Assembly (NCBI RefSeq): GCF_018688255.1
Contig: NZ_CP061314.1
Span: forward strand, 744,001 to 808,000
Direction: 5' to 3'
Source: Polynucleobacter corsicus
GTDB taxonomy: Bacteria > Pseudomonadota > Gammaproteobacteria > Burkholderiales > Burkholderiaceae
DNA: 64,000 nucleotides
Part shown: positions 17,175 to 25,972 of the stretch, piece by piece
Layout: each line of letters opens with the position of its first letter
Numbering within the stretch: position 1 is the stretch's first letter
Program-made: the position numbers and the translations under genes
The notes under the pieces: generated by a model
What the model was told of the DNA's origin: nothing
Databases searched by the model: none
Seen by the model: only the letters and a program-made list of their open reading frames with translations

Positions 17175-18644
17175 ATGGGCGATATAGGCTATTCACAGGT
17201 AAAAAGTCAGCTTGATCTGAGTGCTTTTGACCCACTTGTACCTGCACGTCTTGCCTCGGTGACCAGCGTAACGCCCACCCAGGGTGCATTGTTGATACCG
17301 GCAAAAGTAGCCCCTAAGGACGATCGCCCACTAAACCACCTTTTATTTGCGCTAAAGCATGAAGGAGTTAATCTCCAATTGTTATCGCAGGCCTTAAGAA
17401 AAATCCCAGCCCAAGAGATGCTGGCTACAATTTGCGAATCGCCAACAGGCGTTTACATTCGTGCGGCTTGTTTTTTGTGGGAAGCCTTTAATAAGCAAGA
17501 GTTAAAGGGCGCGCCAGTAATTACGGGGCCTATGGTTAATTTATTTGACCCCAAAAAATACATTACAGGACCAAGCATACGCAATGCCAAATGGCGAGTT
17601 AACTTCAATGGCTTGGGTTCTTTGGATTACTGCGTAACTGTTGAGCGAACTGCGCGCATTAATAGTTTGCTTGAATCTAACATCCTTCAGAAGGCAAATG
17701 AATTTTTATCAGAACTAGGTGGGGCCGCATCCGATAGGGCAATGTCTTGGGCTTATTTAAGTGAGACCAAAAGCTCTTTTGAAATCGAGCATGAGACACC
17801 GAGTGCCACGAAAGCAGAGGCATTTGTAGAGCTACTTAAAAAAGCCCATCTGACTACCCAGCTAGATGAAGAGTACTTAGTTGGCTTGCAGAATACCGCC
17901 ATTACCAATCCTTTGGATAGAGCAGTTAACTATCGCCACCAACAAAACTGGTTAAGCAGTCCATTGCGTGGTGCTGCTGGCGTAACTTATATTCCGCCGC
18001 CACCTGAAATCGTTAATGACTTGATGAAGGGGTTGGTAGATTTTGCCAATACCGCACCAAAGCAGATCGATCCTTTAATTGCTGCTGCGATTGTTTCATT
18101 CGGATTTGTTTTCATTCACCCATTCATGGACGGTAATGGGCGCTTATCGCGCTTCTTATTTCATCATGCGTTGTGCCAGTCTGGCTTGCTGCAGAGGGGA
18201 TTACTGCTGCCAGTATCCATTGCGATGAAGCGCAATGAAGACCCATACCTAGCAGCTCTAAAGAGCTTTTCTGAGCCTGCTCGCAAGCGCTGGGAAGTTA
18301 TTTGGATTGACGGTGATGAATATCAAATGACCTTCAAATCAGATGATTCCTTATATCGCTATTGGAATGCCACTGCCTGCGTTGAGTTTGGATTGGAGAT
18401 GGCCAAGCAGGCGTTAGAAAAGGACTTAAGAGAAGAGACTGAGTTCTTGGCCAAGTACGACATTATTTATCGTGCAATTGATGGTCAGTACGATATACGG
18501 GGCAAGGACCTCAATACTTTAATTCTGGCTTGCATGGAGCAAAACGGAAAACTATCGGCTAACCGTCGTAAGAAATTTACAACAACAGTACCTGAAGAAA
18601 TATTTAATGCTATTGAGATTGAATATGCGAAGGTAGTTGGCTGA
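17175..18644 (+). CDS. Fic-domain protein (probable AMP transferase)
   Basis: A 489-residue Fic protein with the complete catalytic motif HPFMDGNGRLSR (His315 to Arg326), so nucleotide transfer, usually AMPylation of a hydroxyl group, is expected. SSFEIEHE (200-207) sits where class II Fic proteins carry the inhibitory S/TxxxE(G/N) helix, with His206 in place of Gly/Asn. The ATG at 17175 is preceded by GGGGGA; the longer frame from GTG 17127 would translate the repeat DNA and is unlikely. No separate antitoxin gene adjoins it. Target and physiological role are unknown. Its surroundings suggest acquisition by horizontal transfer. Confidence 0.9.
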   Translation: MGDIGYSQVKSQLDLSAFDPLVPARLASVTSVTPTQGALLIPAKVAPKDDRPLNHLLFALKHEGVNLQLLSQALRKIPAQEMLATICESPTGVYIRAACFLWEAFNKQELKGAPVITGPMVNLFDPKKYITGPSIRNAKWRVNFNGLGSLDYCVTVERTARINSLLESNILQKANEFLSELGGAASDRAMSWAYLSETKSSFEIEHETPSATKAEAFVELLKKAHLTTQLDEEYLVGLQNTAITNPLDRAVNYRHQQNWLSSPLRGAAGVTYIPPPPEIVNDLMKGLVDFANTAPKQIDPLIAAAIVSFGFVFIHPFMDGNGRLSRFLFHHALCQSGLLQRGLLLPVSIAMKRNEDPYLAALKSFSEPARKRWEVIWIDGDEYQMTFKSDDSLYRYWNATACVEFGLEMAKQALEKDLREETEFLAKYDIIYRAIDGQYDIRGKDLNTLILACMEQNGKLSANRRKKFTTTVPEEIFNAIEIEYAKVVG

Positions 18645-18670
18645 TTCAAAAAAGCTTCGTACTCATTCCG

Positions 18671-18708
18671 TCAAGGGCACCCCAAAGGGGTGGCTTGCGC
18701 ACCCTTGA
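18671..18708. repeat. Nested inverted repeats after fic
   Basis: TCAAGGG (18671-18677) pairs with CCCTTGA (18702-18708) and encloses a second hairpin CACCCC-AAA-GGGGTG (18678-18692). There is no T tract, so a standard intrinsic terminator is unlikely, although it may still help end fic transcripts. Confidence 0.55.
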
Positions 18709-18732
18709 TGGCCACGATTAAAGTAACGCTCT

Positions 18733-18771
18733 TTTATGCCCAAGGTGGCAGAAAGACACATTGGGCATAAA
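18733..18771. repeat. Perfect 11-bp inverted repeat
   Basis: TTTATGCCCAA (18733-18743) and TTGGGCATAAA (18761-18771) are exact inverse complements around a 17-base spacer. It may be a binding site, recombination site or element end. Confidence 0.6.
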
Positions 18772-19155
18772 GACCCAAAGCGAGTTCATTTAGTAACTCA
18801 ACAAAAACCCCACAAATATCCCGAGCCTATATCTACCGCCCCAATAATTGATCTCAGCGCTTCACGCCTATGCGTTAAAGCTAGAGTCGCACCTAGTAGC
18901 GTAGGAATGGATGGGTTCACGCTCCATCACCAGGTATGAAGCCAACTAATTTCATAAATAACTATTGATGGGGTGGCATATGACAATTTCAAATACAGAC
19001 TTGCAAGAGTTAGCTAAGGTTTCCTTGGATGAGTACCGGCGGCGAACTTTGGCGCTCACCAGAGCAGCAGGAGATATATTTCAAGACCGGTAGATCAAAG
19101 ACTATGAATAGTAATCACTTGAGGCGCTGTGCTACCGATCTGAACTTCTTTTGAG

Positions 19156-19284
19156 ATGACTGAGTCTGTCATAAATAAAGTGAGATCAAGTATTGCGGAG
19201 CCATTTCCAATGGATGTAGCTGAGGCTATTTTTACGGGAATGGAGATACAGGCTCAAAAGTTAATTGCCCGAACTGAATCTTAG
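19156..19284 (+). CDS. Possible 42-residue small protein or gene remnant
   Basis: The frame MTESVINKVRSSIAEPFPMD... ending ARTES is protein-like and stops seven bases before a strong terminator. The ribosome site is weak. It could be a small real gene or the 3' end of a lost one. Not recognised. Confidence 0.3.
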   Translation: MTESVINKVRSSIAEPFPMDVAEAIFTGMEIQAQKLIARTES

Positions 19285-19290
19285 AATTAA

Positions 19291-19320
19291 AAAACCCCAG
19301 CAATCACTTGCTGGGGTTTT
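19291..19320. terminator. Bidirectional rho-independent terminator
   Basis: A perfect 13-bp stem AAAACCCCAGCAA / TTGCTGGGGTTTT with a 4-base loop (TCAC), A-rich on one side and T-rich on the other. It can serve the small ORF on the plus strand and the exported protein gene on the minus strand. Confidence 0.9.
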
Positions 19321-19351
19321 GTCTTTCTAGAAACTAGAAAAGATTAGTGCA

Positions 19352-19933
19352 TTACTTCTTAGCAGCTGGTGCGCTCACTACGGCAGCAATCGCTTCTGTG
19401 TAAACCACTTTAACTTGATCGTTTACAGCTATATCTTTCATTAAGTCAGGATTCTGAACTTTAACTTTGAAGATGTTTCCTTTAGGACCTTTTAAAGAAA
19501 CGATATTTTTAGCTGTATCAATCGCCTCGATATTGGCAGTCGCTGTGATGGTATTCGTAGTGATCATGCCTGGCTTGTCGCCTTGCGGGGCAGTAGTAGT
19601 GCTTGTAGTAACTTGCTCGCTAGTTGTACCTGGGTTCTTCACCTTAACCAACTCAATAGCAACAGCTAGTTCGTAGACCACATCAAAATGATCACCAACT
19701 TTAATTTCAGCAAAGTTCTTTACTTCAGGACCAGCAACGATAGAAGTCTCGCCATCTTGGTTTTTGAGGGTAACAGTGCGTGTTGCAGCATCAATCTTGA
19801 TCACTTCACCGTCATAAATGAGGGCAGCCTCTTGAGCAGCTACTGCAGCTACTGGAGCTTTTGGCTTAGTGAGGAAAAAGTATGCGCCGACTGCGATAGC
19901 GGCAAGAACAACAATAATGATTATTTTTTTCAT
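19352..19933 (-). CDS. Exported or membrane-anchored protein with two related beta-strand domains
   Basis: A 193-residue protein with an uncleaved-looking N-terminal anchor (KKIIIIVVLAAIAVGAYFF). Two related halves follow: about 40-95 (YDGEVIKIDAATRTVTLKNQ, ending VGDHFDVVYELAVA) and about 128-185 (ANIEAIDTAKNIVSLKGPKG, ending VNDQVKVVYTEAIA), joined by a Thr/Ser-rich linker. The pattern suggests tandem OB-like small barrels. Function unknown. It is a single-gene unit ending at a bidirectional terminator. Confidence 0.8.
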   Translation of the reverse strand: MKKIIIIVVLAAIAVGAYFFLTKPKAPVAAVAAQEAALIYDGEVIKIDAATRTVTLKNQDGETSIVAGPEVKNFAEIKVGDHFDVVYELAVAIELVKVKNPGTTSEQVTTSTTTAPQGDKPGMITTNTITATANIEAIDTAKNIVSLKGPKGNIFKVKVQNPDLMKDIAVNDQVKVVYTEAIAAVVSAPAAKK

Positions 19934-20238
19934 AACGGTATTAATCCTTAATTAATTGGGTCACATTACCCATGGGTAGTAATGCGGTAATTGGTAAATA
20001 TAGTTGTTTTTAACAATTATGGAGATTGTATTACTCATGTTATTAATCAGAATGAGTTTTCAGGGCAAATTCGCTTAAAAAGGCCTAATTACGCGCTATT
20101 TATGGATATTCCTCAACCTTTAGTCTTTTAATAAGCACATACTGAGTGAATGACATTAATCGGAGCGCAGAGTGGTGCTTTTCCTATCGATGCTGCTAAT
20201 GGCATCTTTAGTAAGAAAAACATCCAGATCCCAGCGAA
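19934..20238. other. Intergenic region between divergent genes
   Basis: This 305-base AT-rich region separates the minus-strand exported protein gene from the cytochrome b gene and must hold both promoters, none of which is clear enough to mark. A 30-codon frame (20150-20242, MTLIGAQSGAFPIDAANGIF...) ends in ATGA overlapping the cytochrome start; it could be a leader peptide or a gene remnant. Confidence 0.5.
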
Positions 20239-20913
20239 ATGAATAATCTCCCGAATGGCGCAGTTGGTGCTACTGGCAAAGTAAGACAGGCCATTATGGT
20301 TTGGGATATGCCAGTGAGGGTATTGCATTGGCTTCTAGTAATCTGTTTTGCAGGCGCTTGGCTCAGCTCAGAGAGTGAGAGTTGGATCTTGATTCACTAT
20401 GCATTTGGCTACACCGCATGCCTGTTGGTTCTCATCCGATTGGTATGGGGCTTGATTGGCACCCGTTACGCTAGATTTAGTCAATTTCTCAAAAGTCCTC
20501 GGGCAGTCATGGAGTACTTTATGGCCATGTTACGTGGCCATCCTCATCACGATGTTGGTCACAATCCAGCGGGTGGTTTGGTGATGTTTACGCTGATGTT
20601 GCTCATCCTGTTAATTGGTTTTACTGGCTATCTATCGGTTAAAGAGTTTTTGGGTGACTTTGTATCAGAGGCTCATGAAGTATTTGCCAGCTTGGCTCTT
20701 GGCTTAGTCATCATTCACATCATTGCGGCCATTGGCATGAGTGTGATCGAAAGACAGAATCTCGTCAGATCCATGGTGAATGGTAAAAAACAGGGCATGC
20801 CAGAGCAAGGGATACGTTATCCGCAATATGTCATTGGCGCCTTGATCTTTTTGGGCGCACTTTACTTTTTCTATCTGACCTTGAGCGGTGGCTTGCCTAG
20901 TCTGACTCAGTAA
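20239..20913 (+). CDS. Cytochrome b561-type diheme membrane protein
   Basis: A 224-residue integral membrane protein of the prokaryotic b561 / Ni-hydrogenase b-type cytochrome family, with four main helices plus a C-terminal helix. Histidines suited to heme coordination are His30 and His53 in the first two helices and His146 and His160 in the last pair. It probably carries electrons between quinone and a periplasmic cytochrome c. No cytochrome c gene is adjacent. It precedes a sensor kinase gene by 46 bases. Confidence 0.88.
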   Translation: MNNLPNGAVGATGKVRQAIMVWDMPVRVLHWLLVICFAGAWLSSESESWILIHYAFGYTACLLVLIRLVWGLIGTRYARFSQFLKSPRAVMEYFMAMLRGHPHHDVGHNPAGGLVMFTLMLLILLIGFTGYLSVKEFLGDFVSEAHEVFASLALGLVIIHIIAAIGMSVIERQNLVRSMVNGKKQGMPEQGIRYPQYVIGALIFLGALYFFYLTLSGGLPSLTQ

Positions 20914-20959
20914 GATGGGTCGTGGTGGCTGGGTAGGTGATCGTTGTACGATAGACAAT

Positions 20960-22402
20960 ATGAAGCTCCTAATAGCCCTTTATTTCTTTATCCTGGCTAC
21001 GATTCAGTTGGGTTTGTTATTGGGTATTTATCACTACCACCGCTCTCAGGGTGAGCTCAGACCAAATCGATACTGGATGAGCTCATTGATGATTAATATC
21101 GCTGCTCTATTGATCTTTGCTAGCGGCATTCTCGTAATCCAGGACCTGCAAAAGCCCGAATTTAATTTCACAATAGCCAATTCTCTGTTTTATATCGCTG
21201 CCGTCTTTCAGCTCCTGTTTTGTAAATCTCTGATTGGACCAGTCAGCAAGCGTTTGCAATATGGCTTTGCGCTCTCCGCCATTATTTTTGTGCCGACTTT
21301 TGAGTATCTTCGTATTGATGGAAGCTACGAGATCCGCACCATATTTATGTGTGTCATAGCCGTCATATTCTTCTCGTGGCAAATTGCGATACTCAGACAG
21401 CAAAGAGGTTTAGAGCTCTCTCGGCAATTAATGTATTTGCAATACGCAACTGCCGCCGAGCTTCTTTTTGCATTGGGGCGTTTAGGGGTTTTAGCTTCTA
21501 CCGGTTTCACTATTAGTAGGGTAGAGCAAATTCCACAGTTATTGATTCTGCTCACCATTGGTCAGTTAGTGATCAACACTCTCTCTTACATTGCGCTAGG
21601 GGGGTATTGGACGGAAAAGGTTGTCTTAGCAAATGCAAAATCCCAGACTGAGAATGATGAAATCAAAGCGCTCCTAGCTGAGCGAGAGAGCTTGATATCC
21701 CAGTTACTCAAAGCCAACAAAACAGTCGCAACTGGTGCCTTATCTGCTTCGATTGCCCATGAGCTTAATCAGCCATTAGGCGCTACATCTCTAAATATTC
21801 AATTTTTGCAAAAGAAGCTTTCCGAAGGAGGTTTAAGCTTCGATCAGAATCAAGAAATCTTAGCGGCGCTCCTGTCTGATAACCAAAGAGCGTCAAATAT
21901 CATTCGGTCTCTCCGATCAATCTTTTCTGATGGAAAAGTAGGTGCCGAACAAACCGAATTTGGCGAATTAATAGAATCTGTTCTGAAGATCACCCAGCCA
22001 GAAATTGCATCAAAAAATATCCAGATTGTCCTTAGACTCGCACCAAGTACATGGGCCAATATCAACCGAGCAGAAATTCAGCAGGTTCTCCTCAATTTAA
22101 TGAACAATGCCACTCAAGCGCTTGCGGATTCAAGCACCATGCCCAGGATTTTGCAAATAGAGTGCTCTGGTGTCACTGGGGGTGTTGAAATACTAATCAT
22201 TGACAATGGCCCTGGCGTCCCTGCGGATATGCAACCCCATTTATTTGAATTGCTCACCAGCAGTAAAAAGCGCTCTGGCATGGGCTTGGGTTTATGGCTT
22301 TGCCAACACATTGTGACTCGTCATGGCGGTCATCTGCGCTTTCAAGATGCCCCAAGTGGGGGCGCTCAATTTACGATCTTCTTGCCCTCAATACAGGGCT
22401 AG
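20960..22402 (+). CDS. Membrane-bound sensor histidine kinase
   Basis: A 480-residue kinase. About seven hydrophobic segments occupy residues 1-215, followed by a coiled linker, the H-box ASIAHELNQPLG with phosphoacceptor His267, and the ATPase domain with DNGPGVP and GMGLGLWLCQ. ATG 20960 is chosen because translation from the upstream frame start at 20915 would add a polar, non-conserved stretch before the first membrane helix. No response regulator gene lies within the window near it, so its partner is elsewhere. Being just after cytochrome b it could sense a membrane or respiratory signal, but that is inference. Confidence 0.88.
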   Translation: MKLLIALYFFILATIQLGLLLGIYHYHRSQGELRPNRYWMSSLMINIAALLIFASGILVIQDLQKPEFNFTIANSLFYIAAVFQLLFCKSLIGPVSKRLQYGFALSAIIFVPTFEYLRIDGSYEIRTIFMCVIAVIFFSWQIAILRQQRGLELSRQLMYLQYATAAELLFALGRLGVLASTGFTISRVEQIPQLLILLTIGQLVINTLSYIALGGYWTEKVVLANAKSQTENDEIKALLAERESLISQLLKANKTVATGALSASIAHELNQPLGATSLNIQFLQKKLSEGGLSFDQNQEILAALLSDNQRASNIIRSLRSIFSDGKVGAEQTEFGELIESVLKITQPEIASKNIQIVLRLAPSTWANINRAEIQQVLLNLMNNATQALADSSTMPRILQIECSGVTGGVEILIIDNGPGVPADMQPHLFELLTSSKKRSGMGLGLWLCQHIVTRHGGHLRFQDAPSGGAQFTIFLPSIQG

Positions 22403-22496
22403 GTATTAGCCCTATAGCTAATTGCCTACGGCTATAGCAATCTTTACATTCGTGAGATAACTTTTTTACCAACACATGTGTTACTTCAAGGCTTTC

Positions 22497-24599
22497 ATGA
22501 AAACCAAACTCTCCTTCATTGCTCTATCTATTAGCCTCATTTGCGGTAATCCCGCTATTGCCGCTGGCGGTGGTGGCGTGGTTGCTGACCCTGGCGCAAT
22601 GCAGGGCAAGCACTTTGACTCTAAGGGTAAGGCGCCGTCCACATTTACGGTCGATCTACAAAATGGCTTGCGCAAAACTTTGCCATTTGAGGATAAGCGT
22701 GACTTTGAAGAATCTAAGAGGGGATTTATTGCGGCGCCTGCCTATAAAACCATCATGGCAGATGCCGGTAACGTCGCTTGGGATATGGGTAGTTATGACT
22801 TCCTCTTGCAAGGTAAAGACTTTGATAGCGTTCACCCATCGTTACAGCGTCAAGCGATTCTCAATATGGGCTACGGCCTCTATGAAGTCGTACCAGGAAA
22901 GATTTATCAAGTACGTGGTTTTGACTTATCGAACATCAGCTTTGTCAAAACCAATACGGGTTGGATTGTCTTTGACCCATTGACCTCAAAAGAAACTGCT
23001 AGAGCAGCTTTAGAGTTAGTAAATGAGAAGTTAGGTAAGCGCCCAGTAGTGGCCGTGGTGTACTCCCATTCTCATGCTGACCACTTTGGTGGTGTGCGCG
23101 GTGTTGTGGATGAGGCAGACGTGAAGAGTGGCAAAGTGAAGATTATTGCCCCAGCTGGTTTCATGGATCACGCTGTAGCAGAGAACGTCTATGCGGGTAA
23201 TGCCATGACGCGTCGTTTGTATTTCCAGTACGGCGTTTTATTGCCACGCAGCCCATTTGGACACGTTGACCAGTCGATTGGTAAAAATACTGCGGCCGGT
23301 AACCTGGGTTTAATTGAACCAACTATTCTGATTAATGAGCCATTTGAAAAAATGACGGTTGATGGTGTAGAGATGGAGTTTCAGAACACACCTGGCACAG
23401 AAGCTCCAGCGGAGATGAATACCTATTTCCCACAGATGAAAGCATTCTGGGCTGCAGAAAATATCACCGGCACCATCCACAATATTTACACCTTGCGCGG
23501 CGCACTTGTACGTGATGCATTAGCCTGGTCCAAGAATATCAACAACGCCTTGTATCGTTACGGCACTGAGGCGCAAGTGATGTTCGCTTCACATTCCTGG
23601 CCGCGTTGGGGTAATGATCGCGTGCAAGAAGTGATGCGCACGCAGCGTGATAGTTATGCACACCTAAACAATGAAGTCCTGCATTTAGCGAACAATGGTG
23701 TGACGATTAATGAAGTCCATAACGTCTACAAGCAACCGGAGAGCCTGAAGTCTCAATGGGCAGCGCATAGCTACCATGGCTCAGAGGAGCACAACAGTCG
23801 CGCTGTGATCAATCGTTACCTAGGTTACTGGGATGCTAATCCTGCCACCTTGATTCCCTTATCACCAAAAGATTCAGCGCCACTCTACGTAGAGATGATG
23901 GGTGGTTCAGGCAAGATCATGGCAAAGGGTAAGCAGCTCTATAAGCAGGGAAAATATCGTGAAGCAATGGAGATCGTCAATAAGTTAGTTTATGCAGAGC
24001 CAAACAACACGGCAGCTAAAGATTTGCTAGCAGATATTTTTGAACAAATTGGCTATCAAAAAGAAAGTCCAAGCGTACGTAATAGCTTCTTGGGTGCTGC
24101 CTATGAATTGCGTCATGGCATGCCTTCTGGAGCGTCACCAAAGACCAATGGTCCTGACATGATCAAAGCGATGACTACAGAGCTTTGGTTGAATGCCATG
24201 GCGATCAGCATGGACAGTAAAAAAGCTGCTGGCATGAAGTTCACTATCAACTTGAGTACGCCAGATAATGGTGAAAAGTTTGTCGTAGAGATGAGTAATT
24301 CTGCGCTGAGCAATATCAAGGGCTATCAAGATAAACAGCCAAACCTGACTATCACCGTCAATCGTAGCGATTTAGAAAAAGTCATGGGCGGACAAACTAC
24401 TTTTGAAAAACTCCAATCAGAAGGTAAAGCCAAGTTTGAAGGGGATCGCAAAGCATTTGAGCAACTGCGCAGCACGATGACTATCTTCACTCCCGACTTT
24501 GAGTTGATGCCTGGTACGAAGGCCAAAAAAGCACCTCCTGCCAAACCAAGCAAGGATCCGTTTGAGGCTCCTCCAATTGCTAATTCAGAAGGTGCTTAA
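22497..24599 (+). CDS. Periplasmic linear alkylsulfatase (SdsA-like metallo-beta-lactamase fold)
   Basis: A 700-residue hydrolase that removes sulfate from primary alkyl sulfates. A signal peptide (MKTKLSFIALSISLICG..., cleavage about residue 23) is followed by the zinc-binding motif HSHADHFGG (His191, His193, Asp195, His196), the family region NTPGTEAPAEMNTYFP, a helical dimerisation domain (about 400-540) and an SCP2-like C-terminal domain (about 565-675). All three domains of SdsA1 are present and the length agrees. ATG 22497 is chosen because it opens the signal peptide. Physiological substrate inferred from family: alkyl sulfates as sulfur or carbon source. Confidence 0.92.
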   Translation: MKTKLSFIALSISLICGNPAIAAGGGGVVADPGAMQGKHFDSKGKAPSTFTVDLQNGLRKTLPFEDKRDFEESKRGFIAAPAYKTIMADAGNVAWDMGSYDFLLQGKDFDSVHPSLQRQAILNMGYGLYEVVPGKIYQVRGFDLSNISFVKTNTGWIVFDPLTSKETARAALELVNEKLGKRPVVAVVYSHSHADHFGGVRGVVDEADVKSGKVKIIAPAGFMDHAVAENVYAGNAMTRRLYFQYGVLLPRSPFGHVDQSIGKNTAAGNLGLIEPTILINEPFEKMTVDGVEMEFQNTPGTEAPAEMNTYFPQMKAFWAAENITGTIHNIYTLRGALVRDALAWSKNINNALYRYGTEAQVMFASHSWPRWGNDRVQEVMRTQRDSYAHLNNEVLHLANNGVTINEVHNVYKQPESLKSQWAAHSYHGSEEHNSRAVINRYLGYWDANPATLIPLSPKDSAPLYVEMMGGSGKIMAKGKQLYKQGKYREAMEIVNKLVYAEPNNTAAKDLLADIFEQIGYQKESPSVRNSFLGAAYELRHGMPSGASPKTNGPDMIKAMTTELWLNAMAISMDSKKAAGMKFTINLSTPDNGEKFVVEMSNSALSNIKGYQDKQPNLTITVNRSDLEKVMGGQTTFEKLQSEGKAKFEGDRKAFEQLRSTMTIFTPDFELMPGTKAKKAPPAKPSKDPFEAPPIANSEGA

Positions 24600-24631
24600 G
24601 GAAAATAAAATAGCAGACAGGTATTAGAAAG

Positions 24632-24661
24632 ATGGGCTCCTCGGAGCCCATTTCTTTTTTA
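24632..24661 (+). terminator. Rho-independent terminator of the alkylsulfatase gene
   Basis: ATGGGCTCC-TC-GGAGCCCAT is an exact 9-bp inverted repeat, folding as a stem with a CCTCGG-type loop, and is followed by TTCTTTTTT. Confidence 0.92.
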
Positions 24662-24677
24662 GTAAGCAGTCAATGAT

Positions 24678-25895
24678 TCAGGCTGCGAATGCGCCACCAT
24701 CTTCCAGTGCTTTGAGTTCATCACCAGCAATACCCAATTCCTTGAGTACCTCATTCGTGTGTTCACCAAGCAAAGGAGGGTGTCGAGAAACCTGTTGCGG
24801 TGTGCCCATCATCTTGACTGCAAAGCCAATATTGGGAACTTTGCCTTCAATCGGGTGATCAATCTCCATACGCATCTGGCGATACTGCCCATGCTCACTA
24901 TCAAATGCCTGTGGGTAGGTATTGATCGGTCCGGCCGGAATGCCTGCTGCCAAGAGGAGATCCACCCATTCTTCACTAGTCTTGGTGATAAACGTTTTCT
25001 CTAGCTCCGCAGCCAGTATTAAGCGATTGGCAAGGCGTAGTGGATTGGTTCTAAAAAGTGGGTCTTCAAATAATTCCGGGCGATCAATCTTGTCGCAGAG
25101 GAGTTTCCAGAGTTTTTGATTGGTGGCGCCCATTACGAAATAACCATCAGCAGCTTTCATAGCCTGATAAGGTGCGCTCATATGATTGGCTGTACCCAAC
25201 TTGTACGGCTCAATACCGGTGCCCCAGTATTGCGCTGTATCCCAAATCGAGAAAGCCAACGCAGAATCAAATAGGGAGGCATCAATAAATTGACCTTCAC
25301 CCGATTTGGTCTTGCCAATATAGGCTGACAATATTCCATAGACTGCAAAAAGGGCGCAACCAATATCCGCCACTGGAACGCCCGCCTTTACCGGAGGACC
25401 GTCTGGATAACCTGTCACGCTCATGACACCAGACATGGCTTGTGCCATTAGGTCAAAGCCGGGACGATCTGCCCAAGGTCCTGTTTGCCCGAATCCGGAG
25501 ATGCTGGCATAGACTAATCCCGGGTTGAGATCTTTCAGGGAGGGGTAATCGATACCCAGTTTTTTCATGACGCCGGGACGATAGTTCTCGACCAAAATAT
25601 CTGCAGTTTTCACAAGCTCAAAAAATACTTTTTTACCGGCTTCTGTTTTGAGGTTGAGCGTGACGCTGCGTTTATTGCGATTCATATTCAGAAAGCCCAT
25701 GCTGTCTGAACCTTTCATCTTGAATCCCATTGCCCCACGGGTTTGATCTCCAGTACCAGGCGGCTCAATTTTGATGACATCGGCACCCAAGTCAGCAAGC
25801 AACATGCAGCAGTAGGGGCCGGCCATGACTTGACTTACGTCAAGAACTCGAACGCCAGCCAGGGGTAAAGGCTTGCTGGTAGGTGTTTTCATCAT
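24678..25895 (-). CDS. Family III CoA-transferase (CaiB/BaiF)
   Basis: A 405-residue class III CoA-transferase, moving CoA between a donor and an organic acid. Recognisable are LDVSQVMAGPYCCMLLADLG, the nucleotide-contact IKIEPPGTGDQTRG and the region around RPGFDL with catalytic Asp148. The start is ATG 25895 (or 25892); the longer frame starts with TTG and would have a poor N-terminus. It is divergent from a Bug-type receptor gene 77 bases away, and an enoyl-CoA hydratase follows that, suggesting uptake, CoA activation and hydration of one carboxylic acid. The substrate is not readable. Confidence 0.9.
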   Translation of the reverse strand: MMKTPTSKPLPLAGVRVLDVSQVMAGPYCCMLLADLGADVIKIEPPGTGDQTRGAMGFKMKGSDSMGFLNMNRNKRSVTLNLKTEAGKKVFFELVKTADILVENYRPGVMKKLGIDYPSLKDLNPGLVYASISGFGQTGPWADRPGFDLMAQAMSGVMSVTGYPDGPPVKAGVPVADIGCALFAVYGILSAYIGKTKSGEGQFIDASLFDSALAFSIWDTAQYWGTGIEPYKLGTANHMSAPYQAMKAADGYFVMGATNQKLWKLLCDKIDRPELFEDPLFRTNPLRLANRLILAAELEKTFITKTSEEWVDLLLAAGIPAGPINTYPQAFDSEHGQYRQMRMEIDHPIEGKVPNIGFAVKMMGTPQQVSRHPPLLGEHTNEVLKELGIAGDELKALEDGGAFAA

Positions 25896-25972
25896 TGTCT
25901 CAATAGTTTTTATATGTTTAGATAGCAATCTTAGTTGATTGTTATCAATATAAAACAAAAAATGGAGACAGC

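Larger units (their letters stand above)
18645..19155. other. Gene-poor strip after fic
   Basis: Apart from the two inverted repeats this stretch shows no convincing gene. A 67-codon frame at 18736-18939 overlaps the 11-bp inverted repeat and has no ribosome site or recognisable content. A 37-codon frame (MTISNTDLQELAKVSLDEYR...) at 18980-19093 has an amphipathic, protein-like composition and might be a decayed gene start. Confidence 0.5.

Noticed and set aside
18736..18939. 67-codon frame after fic
   Set aside because: It overlaps the 11-bp inverted repeat, lacks a ribosome site and has an unstructured composition.
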